A DNA stretch of 64,000 bases from Flemingiibacterium sp045644145 (lineage in GTDB: Bacteria > Bacillota > Clostridia > Oscillospirales > CAG-272): positions 62,001 through 126,000 of the forward strand of contig JAZRGK010000025.1 in NCBI GenBank assembly GCA_045644145.1. Reading direction: 5' to 3'. The translations under genes and the position numbers were made by a program. Below the pieces are notes generated by a model. The model was not told the DNA's origin, made no database searches, and saw only the letters and a list, made by a program, of their open reading frames with translations. Below are positions 8,578-18,110 of this stretch, in pieces. The number at the start of each line of letters is the position of its first letter. Position 1 is the stretch's first letter.

Positions 8578-8964
8578 TGCGAGTGAATCCATAAGCCGGG
8601 TTCTGTTTTAGCGATCATCTATCTTTGCGCACCGTTGCCGGCTCGCTCAGCAGTAAAGCAAAGCCGTACCGCTTGCCACCCATGGAATCTGTCGGGCAGA
8701 CAGCCCTGCGTAATAAGCGCAGGGGTTCCATATGCGGTGTTGCTTCGGATAGGGTTTACAGCGGACCTATGTTACCATAGGAACTCGTGAGCTCTTACCT
8801 CGCGTTTCCATCCTTACCGATAAAATCGGCGGTTTATTTCTGTTGCACTTTCCCGGAGGTCACCCTCGGCGGACGTTATCCGTTATCCTGCCCTTTGAAG
8901 CCCGGACTTTCCTCACGGTAATACCTTTCGGCTACATACCGCGCGATCACCCGAATCACTCGCG
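8578..8964 (-). ncRNA. rnpB: RNase P RNA
   Basis: This is the catalytic RNA that cuts the 5' leader from pre-tRNAs. On the minus strand it carries the diagnostic P4 segments: GAGGAAAGTCCGGGC near the 5' end and ACAGAACCCGGCTTATGG near the 3' end. The two termini pair (GCGAGTGA with TCACTCGC), forming P1. The length of about 387 nt is normal for a bacterial RNase P RNA. The ends are set by P1, the promoter just upstream and the terminator just downstream, so they are good to a few bases. YlxR/RnpM, a reported RNase P modulator in Bacillus, is encoded at the left edge of the window. Confidence 0.97.
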
Positions 8965-8970
8965 TATAAA

Positions 8971-8999
8971 ATTATACCACAACTTTGGGGGCTTGTCAA
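8971..8999 (-). promoter_or_regulatory. consensus sigma-A promoter of rnpB
   Basis: A perfect TTGACA (8994-8999), a 17-bp spacer and a perfect TATAAT (8971-8976) put transcription start near 8964, exactly at the P1 helix of rnpB. Confidence 0.95.
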
Positions 9000-9109
9000 C
9001 GGTCGCGGCTCAAAAAACCTCTGTTGGATTTTTTGTTCTGCGCTTTGTGAATGCCACGAAAAGTGTACAGTTTTTTAAAAAATGCGCACAATTATTTACA
9101 GTCTGTATA

Positions 9110-9138
9110 TTGCGAAGATGCTTTTTTTATGCTATAAT
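9110..9138 (+). promoter_or_regulatory. candidate sigma-A promoter of the activase-dehydratase genes
   Basis: TTGCGA and a perfect TATAAT (9133-9138) are separated by 17 bp, about 70 bp upstream of the ATG at 9210. Confidence 0.7.
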
Positions 9139-9209
9139 ATAATGTATATTTATATTCTTACCGCTGTGTTATCCACGCGATAACCGGGAATATGATCAAG
9201 GAGCTTCTC

Positions 9210-12140
9210 ATGAAAATCGGACTTGACATCGGTTCAACAACACTTAAATGCGTTGTGATGGACGATGAAAACAAAATAATATATAAATCCTACAAACGGC
9301 ATTTTGCAAAGATCAACGAGGCGACCTCTGAACTTTTGCGCACACTGTGTGCCGAGGTTTCGGGGGCTTCCGATGCCCTGCTGTCCGTTTCCGGCTCTGC
9401 AGGTATGGGTATGGCTGAAGCTTGCGGCATCGGCTTCGTTCAAGAGGTGTACGCTACACGTCTTGCAGTCAAGCGTCTTATCCCCGAAACAGACGTGGTA
9501 ATTGAGCTTGGCGGAGAGGATGCGAAAATACTTTACCTTGACGGAACTATGGAGGTACGCATGAACGGCACCTGCGCCGGCGGCACAGGTGCGTTCATAG
9601 ACCAAATGGCAACTCTGCTTGCTGTTACTCCCGATGACCTGAATGATCTTTCTCACGGCTGTGAAAAAATATATACTATCGCGTCACGGTGCGGCGTTTT
9701 CGCAAAAAGCGACATCCAGCCGCTTATTAACCAGGGCGCAAGAAAAGAGGATATTGCGGCGAGCATATTCTATGCGGTTGTCAATCAGACTATCGCAGGG
9801 CTTGCCCAAGGACGTCCTATCGAGGGCAAAGTGGTATATCTTGGCGGTCCGCTTACATTCATGGACGGTCTTCGCGGCGCTTTTGACAAGTCACTCGGGC
9901 TATCCGGAATATGTCCCGACAATTCCCTTTATTTCGTGGCAATCGGCGCGGCACTGGGAGCAGAACTTGGCACAGATCATATCACCTTAAAGGAAGCCGC
10001 CGAGCGAATAGCAGAATATCGCACTGAGGGGCGCTATCTCTCGTGCAGACCGCTGTTTGAATCCGAAGCGGAATATGCGGAGTTTGCCGAACGTCACAGT
10101 GCAGATAAGGTAGAACATAAGACCCCCGAGAATTATTCGGGAAAAGCATACATAGGAATCGATGCCGGTTCTACTACGGTTAAGGTGGTTGTTATGAACG
10201 AGGACGGCGACATCCTCTGCTCTTTATACCGCCCCAACAACGGTAATCCCGTGCCGATAATAAGAGAATTCCTTGCGGATTTTTACAGTAAGTACCCGAA
10301 CATAACCGTTGCCGGCTCTGCGGTTACCGGTTATGGCGAGGAGATCGTCAAAAATGCATTCGCGGCAGACTGCGGCATTGTTGAAACCATGGCGCATTTC
10401 TTTGCTGCAAAGCATTTTTTGCCTTCCGTTGATTTTATAATCGATATCGGCGGTCAGGATATAAAGTGCTTCAAAATAAGAAACGGTGCCATCGACAACA
10501 TTTTCTTAAACGAGGCATGCTCATCCGGATGCGGATCATTTCTTCAGACATTTGCCAGAGCACTCGGTGTGGATATTGCGGAATTTGCACGTCAGGGACT
10601 ATTTGCAAAGTCCCCCGTTGACCTTGGTTCACGCTGTACGGTGTTTATGAATTCCTCGGTGAAGCAGGCGCAAAAGGATGGGGCGACCGTTGACAATATT
10701 TCCGCCGGTCTGTCCATATCCGTTGTCAAAAACGCCCTTTACAAGGTAATCCGCGCATCGGAACCAGATGATCTTGGTAAAAATATAGTTGTGCAGGGCG
10801 GTACGTTCCTAAATGATGCGGTTCTACGTGCTTTCGAGCAGGAAATCGGCAGAAATGTGGTTCGTCCCAATATCGCCGGACTTATGGGAGCGTACGGCGC
10901 GGCTATTTATGCGAAGGACACTGCAAATGGCATATCAACGCTTCTTGATGCCGAGAAATTAGCGGATTTTAAGCATGATGTAAAGGTAACCACCTGCGGT
11001 CTGTGCGAGAACCATTGCCGCCTCACCGTCAACACCTTTGACGGCGGCAGAAAATTCATCGGCGGCAACCGATGCGAGCGTCCCACTGCAAGGGGCGGCA
11101 CGCTTAAGTATTACGACCTTTACGAATATAAGCTTGAGCTGCTTAACTCATACACGGACAAGCCCGAAAATCCCAAGGCACGCATAGGTCTTCCCATGGG
11201 GCTTAATATGTACGAAATGCTTCCGTTTTGGCACACGCTTTTCACTAAGCTGGGATTTGAACTTGTGCTGTCACCACGCTCCGACAGAAAGCTGTATCTG
11301 CGCGGTCAGCATACCATTCCTTCGGATACGGTGTGCTTCCCGGCGAAGCTTATTCACGGTCACATTGAGGCGCTTATTGACGAGGATGTTGATGCCGTCT
11401 TCTATCCCTGTATGACTTACAACTTCAATGAGAAGATGGGCGACAATCATTACAACTGTCCCGTTGTGGCGTATTACCCCGAGGTAATCGGCGCAAATGT
11501 GCCACGTCTAAGGGGCGGTGTTAAGTTTATTCAGGATTATATTGGCGTTCACCGTCCAAAGGATTTCGCTGTAAAGCTTCACGGAATACTCGAAAAATAT
11601 TTCGGAAGCCTTGATATAAACGCGGTAAAAACCGCATGTGCAGCGGCATATGCGGAGCGTGAGGCGTTCCTTATGCGCGTGCGTGAAAAGGGCGAAGAAT
11701 TTATCCGCAGGGCAAGGGAAGAAGGTATGCCCATAATCGTGCTTTCCGGCCGTCCGTATCACGTTGATCCCGAGATAAACCACGGTATAAACCGTCTTAT
11801 CTGTGAGTGCGGTGCCGCGGTCATAACCGAGGATGCGGTAAGTCATCTTGCGGACAAATTCAAAGTGAATGTGCTCAATCAGTGGACGTACCATTCCCGT
11901 CTTTATGCGGCGGCGAAATATGTGGACAAAACAGACGACATGAATCTTGTCCAGCTTGTATCCTTTGGATGCGGCGTTGATGCAATTACCACAGATGAGG
12001 TGCGTTCCATACTCGAAGATGCAGGAAAGATATATACCCAGATAAAAATTGACGAGATAACCAATCTCGGTGCGGTGAAGATAAGGCTGCGCAGCCTGTT
12101 TGCGGCATGCGAGGCTAAGAAAAGAGAGGAGAAGGCATAA
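9210..12140 (+). CDS. 2-hydroxyacyl-CoA dehydratase activase-like protein, tandem BadF/BcrAD ATPase domains plus DUF2229
   Basis: This 976-residue protein has two actin-fold BcrAD_BadFG domains. The first begins MKIGLDIGSTTLKCVV and carries the Fe-S loop GTCAGGTGAF; the second begins near residue 313 with YIGIDAGSTTVKVVV and carries NEACSSGCGSF. A C-terminal DUF2229-type region follows from about residue 590 (CGLCENHCRL, GGNRCERP, then PMGLNMYEMLPFW). Family knowledge: activases use ATP to push an electron into 2-hydroxyacyl-CoA dehydratases, but the substrate of this large-protein branch is not known. AAGGAG lies 6 nt before the ATG at 9210, so an in-frame ATG at 9192 is not used. The next gene overlaps by one base (TAATG). 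Confidence 0.88.
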   Translation: MKIGLDIGSTTLKCVVMDDENKIIYKSYKRHFAKINEATSELLRTLCAEVSGASDALLSVSGSAGMGMAEACGIGFVQEVYATRLAVKRLIPETDVVIELGGEDAKILYLDGTMEVRMNGTCAGGTGAFIDQMATLLAVTPDDLNDLSHGCEKIYTIASRCGVFAKSDIQPLINQGARKEDIAASIFYAVVNQTIAGLAQGRPIEGKVVYLGGPLTFMDGLRGAFDKSLGLSGICPDNSLYFVAIGAALGAELGTDHITLKEAAERIAEYRTEGRYLSCRPLFESEAEYAEFAERHSADKVEHKTPENYSGKAYIGIDAGSTTVKVVVMNEDGDILCSLYRPNNGNPVPIIREFLADFYSKYPNITVAGSAVTGYGEEIVKNAFAADCGIVETMAHFFAAKHFLPSVDFIIDIGGQDIKCFKIRNGAIDNIFLNEACSSGCGSFLQTFARALGVDIAEFARQGLFAKSPVDLGSRCTVFMNSSVKQAQKDGATVDNISAGLSISVVKNALYKVIRASEPDDLGKNIVVQGGTFLNDAVLRAFEQEIGRNVVRPNIAGLMGAYGAAIYAKDTANGISTLLDAEKLADFKHDVKVTTCGLCENHCRLTVNTFDGGRKFIGGNRCERPTARGGTLKYYDLYEYKLELLNSYTDKPENPKARIGLPMGLNMYEMLPFWHTLFTKLGFELVLSPRSDRKLYLRGQHTIPSDTVCFPAKLIHGHIEALIDEDVDAVFYPCMTYNFNEKMGDNHYNCPVVAYYPEVIGANVPRLRGGVKFIQDYIGVHRPKDFAVKLHGILEKYFGSLDINAVKTACAAAYAEREAFLMRVREKGEEFIRRAREEGMPIIVLSGRPYHVDPEINHGINRLICECGAAVITEDAVSHLADKFKVNVLNQWTYHSRLYAAAKYVDKTDDMNLVQLVSFGCGVDAITTDEVRSILEDAGKIYTQIKIDEITNLGAVKIRLRSLFAACEAKKREEKA

Positions 12141-13438
12141 TGGGCAGAGTAGAATTTACAAAAAAAATGCGCAAAGACTACACTATTCTCGTGCCCAATA
12201 TGCTGTCAAATCACTTCAAGCTTCTTCTTAAGGTGTTTCAGGGACAGGGTTACAACGTCGAACTTTTAAAAAATGAGGGAAGATCTGTCATTGAAGCCGG
12301 ACTTAAATATGTGCACAACGACACCTGTTATCCTGCGCTCCTTGTTATCGGGCAGATGATAGATGCCCTGCAGAGTGGGAAATACGACACTCATAAGGTT
12401 GCACTTATCATAACCCAGACCGGCGGCGGATGCAGAGCATCTAACTATATCCATCTTTTGAGAAAAGCGCTTAAGAAAGCCAGTCTTGACTATGTTCCCG
12501 TTATTTCTTTGAATCTCTCGGGACTTGAAAGAAACAGCGGTTTCTCACTTACGCTCGGTTTCCTGCGCCGTCTTATAGCGGCTATGGCCTACGGCGATCT
12601 TCTCATGCTGTTATCGAATCAGGTGCGCCCTTACGAGATCACTAAGGGAGATGCGGACAGGCTGGTTGACAAATGGGCAGGTAAGCTTGTTTCCGACTTT
12701 GGAAGCGGAAAAGCTTTCGCAAAAAAGGCAATGCGCTCCTATATGGAACGTATTACCGCGGATTTTGCCGCCATTCCAACCGATCGCACAAGAAAATGCG
12801 TAAAGGTAGGCATCGTTGGCGAGATTTATGTGAAATTCTCATCACTTGCCAATAATCACCTTGAGGAGTTTTTAGCATCCGAAGGATGCGAGGTCAACGT
12901 GCCCGGACTTATGAGCTTTATTCTCTTTAAGGTGGATAACCGAATGGAAGACATCAAGCTCTACGGCGGAAGTAAGTTAAAATTTGCGGTCTGCAAAAAG
13001 CTTTTTGATTATCTTGCGGAAATCGAGCAGATCGAGATCGAATCCGTGAAGAAAAACAGCGCCTTTAATCCCTCCACTGCTTATTCACATCTGCGCGAGC
13101 TTATTTACGGCATCGAAGGATACGGATGCAAAATGGGTGAAGGCTGGCTGCTCACCGCAGAAATGCTTGAGCTTATTGAAGGCGGTTACAGCAATATTGT
13201 GTGCGCCCAGCCCTTCGGATGCCTGCCCAATCATATTGTCGGCAAGGGAATGATACGCAGACTTCGCGAGCTTCATCCCGATTCCAATATTGTGCCAATT
13301 GACTACGATCCCGGCGCAACCCGTGTAAATCAGGAAAACCGCATAAGGCTTATGCTTTCCGTTGCCCGCGAACAGATGGACGTTGGTAACGCAAAAATCT
13401 GCACACATGAATCGGATAAAGAGCCGGCTCTTGTATGA
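12140..13438 (+). CDS. 2-hydroxyacyl-CoA dehydratase-like protein, partner of the activase
   Basis: This 432-residue protein starts at the ATG that overlaps the stop of the activase gene. Its sequence (ILVPNMLSNHFKLLLKVF, NDTCYPALLVIGQMIDAL, a CRASNY motif, VGEIYVKFS, then GWLLTAEMLELIE and CAQPFGCLPNHIVGKGM) has the look of an HgdB/HgdC-type dehydratase subunit domain with conserved cysteines that may hold an Fe-S cluster. In many Bacillota I recall this sequence as the C-terminal part of a single polypeptide of roughly 1,400 residues with the activase domains; here it is a separate gene. The tight overlap argues that the two products work as one complex. The exact reaction is unknown. Confidence 0.82.
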   Translation: MGRVEFTKKMRKDYTILVPNMLSNHFKLLLKVFQGQGYNVELLKNEGRSVIEAGLKYVHNDTCYPALLVIGQMIDALQSGKYDTHKVALIITQTGGGCRASNYIHLLRKALKKASLDYVPVISLNLSGLERNSGFSLTLGFLRRLIAAMAYGDLLMLLSNQVRPYEITKGDADRLVDKWAGKLVSDFGSGKAFAKKAMRSYMERITADFAAIPTDRTRKCVKVGIVGEIYVKFSSLANNHLEEFLASEGCEVNVPGLMSFILFKVDNRMEDIKLYGGSKLKFAVCKKLFDYLAEIEQIEIESVKKNSAFNPSTAYSHLRELIYGIEGYGCKMGEGWLLTAEMLELIEGGYSNIVCAQPFGCLPNHIVGKGMIRRLRELHPDSNIVPIDYDPGATRVNQENRIRLMLSVAREQMDVGNAKICTHESDKEPALV

Positions 13439-14679
13439 TAAAAATAACCATTCCGGAATATGTACGTCGGGTAATGGCAGAAATATCCGCTCTGAAAACA
13501 ACCTTAGATGGAGAGCTTCGCAGAGGTGAGGTGTATGCGGTTGGCGGATGCGTGCGCGATGCGTTACTTGGCAAAACACCAAACGATTGGGACGTTACAA
13601 CAAATCTCCCGGCGGAAACGGTGCTTGAACACTTCACCTCTGTTGACGGCTTCAGTGCATATCCCACGGGATTACAGCACGGTACGGTTACAGTTGTAAA
13701 AGACAGCATGCCCGTCGAGGTTACTACTTTCCGAACGGAGTCGGCGTATGCGGACCACAGACATCCTACGGTCGTATCCTTTGTGCACAACCTTGGTGAA
13801 GATCTGAAGCGCCGCGATTTTACGGTAAACGCCATGGCATACTCGGATAACCACGGTGTTATTGATCTGTACGGCGGAAGAGATGACCTCAAAGCTGGTA
13901 TCATACGCTGTGTAGGCGATCCGTCCATGCGTTTCGGCGAAGATTCTTTACGCATACTGAGAGCGCTCAGATTTGCCGCTGTTCTCGATTTTGAGATAGA
14001 GGAACAAACTGCCAAAACCGCCACCTACATGTGCGACTGTATGAAGTATGTTTCGCCGGAACGGATAACCGCCGAGCTTTCAAAGCTGCTATCCGGCAAA
14101 GCGGCGACAAGAATTTTGTGTGACTTCGCGCCGATTATAGGTGAAATCTTCCCGACGCTCACGAAAGAGGAAATCCTGTATGGCGGCGAGTATGTTGGAA
14201 GGCTCTGTGAAGCTTCATTCCCCCTTTCGCTTGCGGCGCTCATATCCGAGATAGATACACAGCGAATTTCCACGGCGTTTCTAAGGCTTCGTTTAGACAA
14301 CAAAACAAAAAATCGGATTACCGACATACTAACCCGTCTACACCAGCCGCTCGATACAAGAGCAAATATTAAACGCCTCATGCGCGATGTTGGCACAGAC
14401 TGCGCCAAAGACGTGATCCGACTTGGGATTGCACGCTTTGAACGTGAGGAGCGCTTACTCCGTGAACTTGATTCCATATGCGAAAACGGCGAATGTTACA
14501 GCACGGAACTGCTTGAAATCACCGGCGGAGATTTGCTTGCGCTTGGGGCGGAGCCGAAAACCATAGGTGCGGTGCTCTCGAGATTGCTTGAGCTTGTAAT
14601 CGAAGAAAAAATTAAAAATACGGGCGATGCGCTTGCTTTCTGCGCACGTCAGATGATAAATCGAAAGGAAACCACATAA
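13435..14679 (+). CDS. cca: CCA tRNA nucleotidyltransferase
   Basis: This 414-residue class II nucleotidyltransferase adds or repairs the 3' CCA of tRNAs. The N-terminal head has YAVGGCVRDALLGKTPNDWDVTTN, whose two Asp residues bind metal, then the flexible and template motifs RRDFTVNAMAY and GGRDDLKAGIIRCVGDPSMRFGEDSLRILRALRFAA. A helical C-terminal body follows. The ATG overlaps the preceding stop (ATGATAA), so it is translationally coupled to the dehydratase-like gene. thiI starts 4 bases after its stop, which makes a tRNA maturation pair. Confidence 0.96.
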   Translation: MIKITIPEYVRRVMAEISALKTTLDGELRRGEVYAVGGCVRDALLGKTPNDWDVTTNLPAETVLEHFTSVDGFSAYPTGLQHGTVTVVKDSMPVEVTTFRTESAYADHRHPTVVSFVHNLGEDLKRRDFTVNAMAYSDNHGVIDLYGGRDDLKAGIIRCVGDPSMRFGEDSLRILRALRFAAVLDFEIEEQTAKTATYMCDCMKYVSPERITAELSKLLSGKAATRILCDFAPIIGEIFPTLTKEEILYGGEYVGRLCEASFPLSLAALISEIDTQRISTAFLRLRLDNKTKNRITDILTRLHQPLDTRANIKRLMRDVGTDCAKDVIRLGIARFEREERLLRELDSICENGECYSTELLEITGGDLLALGAEPKTIGAVLSRLLELVIEEKIKNTGDALAFCARQMINRKETT

Positions 14680-14683
14680 CATT

Positions 14684-15862
14684 ATGAAAGAAGTTCTTCT
14701 TTGTAAATACGGCGAGCTTATTTTGAAGGGCGCCAACCGTTCCTATTTTGAGAATATGCTTATACGCGAGCTTCGCACAAGACTTAAGCGTGCCGGAAAT
14801 TTCGATGTGAATTACGCTCAGAGTACAATTTATATCGAACCCAAGGACGAGTACTGCGACCTTGATCTTGCCCTGGAATATACAAAAAAGGTGTTCGGCA
14901 TAGTAACTATACACCGTGCGGTGGTGGTGAAAAAGGATATTAATGCCATAAAAGCGGCGGCTAAGGAATATCTTCCGCAGTTTCTCACCGGAGCACGCAC
15001 CTTCAAGGCGGATGCACGCCGCAGTGATAAGAGTTTTCCGCTTAAATCCCCCGAACTTATGCGTGAGGTAGGCGGAGCGGTGCTTGAAGCCTGCCCAAGA
15101 CTCAAGGTTGACGTGAATAACCCAGAGGTTACCGTTAGAGTTGAGATACGCGAGCGCGGCGCTTATATCCACGCCGGCGGCATAAAGGGTGCGGGCGGAA
15201 TGCCTCTCGGCTCAAGCGGAAAGGGTCTGCTGCTTCTTTCCGGCGGAATCGACAGTCCCGTTGCCGGATACATGTTAGCAAAGCGCGGCGTTACAATCGA
15301 AGCGCTTCATTTTGAAAGCTTCCCCTATACATCGGAGCGTGCCAAGGAAAAGGTCATGGAGCTTGCAAGACTGCTTTGCGAATATACCACTCATATCAAA
15401 ATGCACGTCATATCCCTTACCCATATCCAAGAGGAGCTTCGCCGTGCCTGCGATGAGGATTATTTCACCATACTTCTGCGACGCTATATGATGACTCTTG
15501 CCGAGCGTGTGGCACGCCGCAACAACTGTCATGCGCTGATTACCGGCGAAAGCCTTGCGCAGGTAGCAAGCCAGACCATGAAGGCTATCGAAGCTACCGA
15601 CAATGCGGTGAATATGCCCGTATACCGTCCCTGCATCGGTCTTGACAAGGAGGAGATCGTTTCTCTCGCGAGAAAGATCGGTACTTTTGAAACTTCTATC
15701 CTTCCCTACGAGGATTGCTGTACGGTATTTACCCCAAGACATCCCAAAACCCGTCCTGAGCTTGAAAATGTGCTTGCCGAGGAGTCAAAGCTGGATTTTG
15801 CCGCTCTCTGTGACGAAGCATTTGAAACTCTCAACACATATAATATCCGCATCGATGAGTAA
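14684..15862 (+). CDS. thiI: tRNA 4-thiouridine synthase ThiI
   Basis: This 392-residue enzyme thiolates U8 of tRNA and can supply sulfur for thiamine thiazole. It has an N-terminal ferredoxin-like part and THUMP domain (KYGELILKGANRSYFE through about residue 165) and an adenylating PP-loop domain with LLSGGIDSPVAGYMLAKRG. The length and the C-terminus (DEAFETLNTY) show that it lacks the rhodanese domain of the E. coli enzyme, as in Bacillus. The start follows the cca stop by 4 bases, with AAAGGA overlapping the end of cca. A cysteine desulfurase that could feed it is at 6682-7860, in another operon. Confidence 0.96.
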   Translation: MKEVLLCKYGELILKGANRSYFENMLIRELRTRLKRAGNFDVNYAQSTIYIEPKDEYCDLDLALEYTKKVFGIVTIHRAVVVKKDINAIKAAAKEYLPQFLTGARTFKADARRSDKSFPLKSPELMREVGGAVLEACPRLKVDVNNPEVTVRVEIRERGAYIHAGGIKGAGGMPLGSSGKGLLLLSGGIDSPVAGYMLAKRGVTIEALHFESFPYTSERAKEKVMELARLLCEYTTHIKMHVISLTHIQEELRRACDEDYFTILLRRYMMTLAERVARRNNCHALITGESLAQVASQTMKAIEATDNAVNMPVYRPCIGLDKEEIVSLARKIGTFETSILPYEDCCTVFTPRHPKTRPELENVLAEESKLDFAALCDEAFETLNTYNIRIDE

Positions 15863-15940
15863 AATTTCTTCAACCGACCTTGAATTGGTAAAAAAATCAT
15901 ATATTTTTTAATAAATTCAATTAAATTTGCATTTCCCCCC

Positions 15941-15969
15941 TTGACATACGGTCGTTTTTTGTATAAAAT
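15941..15969 (+). promoter_or_regulatory. sigma-A promoter of rny
   Basis: A perfect TTGACA (15941-15946) and TAAAAT (15964-15969) are spaced by 17 bp. The predicted transcript has a leader of about 125 nt before the rny start. Confidence 0.8.
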
Positions 15970-15993
15970 ATATATATGTGTAATTTATATATA

Positions 15994-16035
15994 CTGCCGT
16001 ACTCGTGCTTTGTGATGGAAGCACAGGTTCGGTAC
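15994..16035 (+). other. stem-loop in the rny leader
   Basis: GTGCTT (16005-16010) pairs with AAGCAC (16019-16024) around an 8-nt loop, and outer GTAC segments can extend the stem. It lies in the 5' untranslated region of the main RNA-decay endonuclease gene. No known riboswitch pattern was recognised. Confidence 0.5.
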
Positions 16036-16100
16036 TTAAATAATTGCATTTATTAAAATCTGATATTAAAAACTTTAAGGAACAAGGAGGTGTTCTGTAA

Positions 16101-17657
16101 TTGACTGATATCGTTGTTAAAATCTTAATTCTAATAGTTACCGCAGTTGTGTGCCTGCCTTTTGGTGTATTTCTCGGAATTATGTACAGAAAGAAGGTTG
16201 GCGAAGCTGAGATCGGCTCTGCTGAGGAGCAGGCACGCAAGATCATAGAAGACGGCGAGCGTACCGCTGAAAGCAAGAAGAAAGAAGCCCTCATCGAAGC
16301 AAAAGAGGAAATTCTTCGCCAGCGAAACGATGCCGAACGCGAAATCAAGGAACGCCGTTCCGAGCTTTCAAAGCTTGAACAGCGCGTATCCAAAAAAGAA
16401 GAACAAATTGACAAAAAGCTTGAAAATCTCGAAGCTAAGGAAGAAACATTAAATAAGAAGCTGAAAGAGTGCGACGACACAAGAGCCCAGATCGAGGAGC
16501 TTAAAGTAAAGCACCTTGAAACTCTTGAAAAGGTTGCCGGACTTACCGCAGAGGAAGCCAAGGCTCAGATCGTATCGAAAATCGATGACGAGGTTAAGCA
16601 CGAAACTGCCCAGAAGCTTATCGAATATGAGCAGCAGTTCAAGGAAGAGGCTGATGCGAGAGCAAAAAATATTCTTTCTCTTGCAATTCAGCGCTGTGCT
16701 TCTGAAACCGTTACCGAAACTACCGTTTCCGTTGTGGCCCTGCCCAACGACGAAATGAAGGGACGCATCATCGGACGTGAGGGACGCAACATCCACGCAA
16801 TCGAAGCAATGACAGGCGTTGACCTCATAATTGATGATACCCCCGAAGCTATCACGCTTTCAAGCTTCGATCCCGTACGCCGTGAGGTTGCGAGAATCGC
16901 TCTTGAAAAGCTTATCGCCGACGGTCGTATCCATCCGGCACGCATTGAAGAAATGGTAGAGAAGGCAAGACGCGATGTTGACACCATGATCAAACAGGCT
17001 GGTGAGCGCGCGACCTACGACACAGGCATCCACGGACTGAATCTTGATCTTGTGAAGCTTCTCGGAAGACTTCGCTTCCGTACCAGCTACGGTCAGAATG
17101 TGCTTGACCACTCTATTGAGGTAGCGCTTCTTTCAGGTATGATCGCCGATGAGCTTGGCGTTGACAGCACTCTCGCAAAGCGTGCAGGTCTGCTCCACGA
17201 TATCGGTAAGGCTCTTACTCAGGAGATCGAAGGCTCTCATGTACAGCTTGGTGTTGACATCTGTAAGAAATTTAAGGAAAACAAAGAAATCCTTCACGCT
17301 ATCGAAGCGCATCACAATGACGTTGAACCGCAGACCATCACCGCGATCATCGTTCAGGCTGCCGATGCAATTTCCGCGGCACGTCCCGGCGCAAGACGTG
17401 AGGACCTTGAAAATTACATCAAGCGTCTGCAGAAGCTTGAGGAGATCACCTACAGCTTCCCCGGCGTGGACAAGTCGTTTGCTATTCAGGCAGGCCGCGA
17501 GATAAGAATCGCAGTGAAGCCCGAAATGGTAAACGACGAGCAGATGGTTGTAATTGCACGGGAGATCGTGCAGAAGATCGAAAGCGAGCTTCAGTATCCC
17601 GGACAGATAAAAGTCCACATGATCCGCGAATCACGCGCTATCGACTACGCAAAATAA
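16101..17657 (+). CDS. rny: ribonuclease Y
   Basis: This 518-residue membrane-anchored endoribonuclease starts bulk mRNA decay in Bacillota. It has an N-terminal membrane helix (residues 2-24), a long charged coiled coil (about 30-200), a KH domain (MKGRIIGREGRNIHAIEAMTG) and an HD domain with the metal-binding HD in LLHDIGKAL and upstream VLDHSIEVA. The start is TTG at 16101, 7 nt after AAGGAGGTG. The gene is single, with its own promoter and a GC-rich terminator 120 bases downstream. Confidence 0.97.
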   Translation: MTDIVVKILILIVTAVVCLPFGVFLGIMYRKKVGEAEIGSAEEQARKIIEDGERTAESKKKEALIEAKEEILRQRNDAEREIKERRSELSKLEQRVSKKEEQIDKKLENLEAKEETLNKKLKECDDTRAQIEELKVKHLETLEKVAGLTAEEAKAQIVSKIDDEVKHETAQKLIEYEQQFKEEADARAKNILSLAIQRCASETVTETTVSVVALPNDEMKGRIIGREGRNIHAIEAMTGVDLIIDDTPEAITLSSFDPVRREVARIALEKLIADGRIHPARIEEMVEKARRDVDTMIKQAGERATYDTGIHGLNLDLVKLLGRLRFRTSYGQNVLDHSIEVALLSGMIADELGVDSTLAKRAGLLHDIGKALTQEIEGSHVQLGVDICKKFKENKEILHAIEAHHNDVEPQTITAIIVQAADAISAARPGARREDLENYIKRLQKLEEITYSFPGVDKSFAIQAGREIRIAVKPEMVNDEQMVVIAREIVQKIESELQYPGQIKVHMIRESRAIDYAK

Positions 17658-17779
17658 ATCACAGCAGGACAAAGCATCCGTTCATTTTAAGATATATTCT
17701 GATTCATGCCGTCCCAGGCAGTTTACATATATATTTTTAAAATTGAAAATAAAGCTTACGGCTTTGAGATATAATGCGG

Positions 17780-17813
17780 CCGCCGCACCTACACGGGTGC
17801 GGCGGTGTTTTTT
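17780..17813 (+). terminator. terminator downstream of rny
   Basis: A very GC-rich 10-bp stem CCGCCGCACC/GGTGCGGCGG (17780-17789 with 17796-17805) is followed by TGTTTTTTAT. It separates rny from the riboswitch-controlled transporter. Confidence 0.88.
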
Positions 17814-17875
17814 ATGGATTTTAACCCGTTTTGTGGGCATATAAAAAATTATATGAAGAAATTTCGCAGAAACTA

Positions 17876-17904
17876 TTGCAAAAATCGACAAATAGGTGTA
17901 TAAT
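17876..17904 (+). promoter_or_regulatory. promoter of the glycine riboswitch and symporter transcript
   Basis: TTGCAA and a perfect TATAAT (17899-17904) are 17 bp apart. Predicted start near 17911 falls directly at the first aptamer. Confidence 0.78.
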
Positions 17905-17910
17905 ATGTCT

Positions 17911-18070
17911 TGTCGGATGAAGTATTCGGGAAAAAGCGGCATTTTTTGTCGGCTTACCGAAGGAGTAACGCTCTCAGGTACAAAGAACCGTTTACGGACG
18001 ACGCTCTGGAGAAGCTCATTTGTTGAGTGCCGAAGGTGTTAATGCTCTCAGGCAAAAGGACAGAGATATA
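17911..18070 (+). promoter_or_regulatory. tandem glycine riboswitch (gcvT type)
   Basis: Two copies of the glycine aptamer core are present: CCGAAGGAGTAACGCTCTC followed by AGGTACAAAGAACCG (from about 17958), and CCGAAGGTGTTAATGCTCTC followed by AGGCAAAAGGACAGAG (from about 18033). In the second aptamer P1 forms between CTCTG (18004-18008) and CAGAG (18061-18065). The short linker between the aptamers is as in known tandem glycine riboswitches. The gene it controls is an Na+/alanine-glycine symporter, a known glycine riboswitch target class. Whether it turns expression on or off is not decided by the sequence. Confidence 0.95.
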
Positions 18071-18110
18071 CTATAGCCCTCAATGGGCTTTATATGTCGT
18101 GCGTGTTCTT

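Noticed and set aside
8391..9209. Protein-coding frames across the rnpB region (for example 8843-9142 plus)
   Set aside because: They overlap RNase P RNA with clear P4 and P1 elements and a consensus promoter on the other strand.
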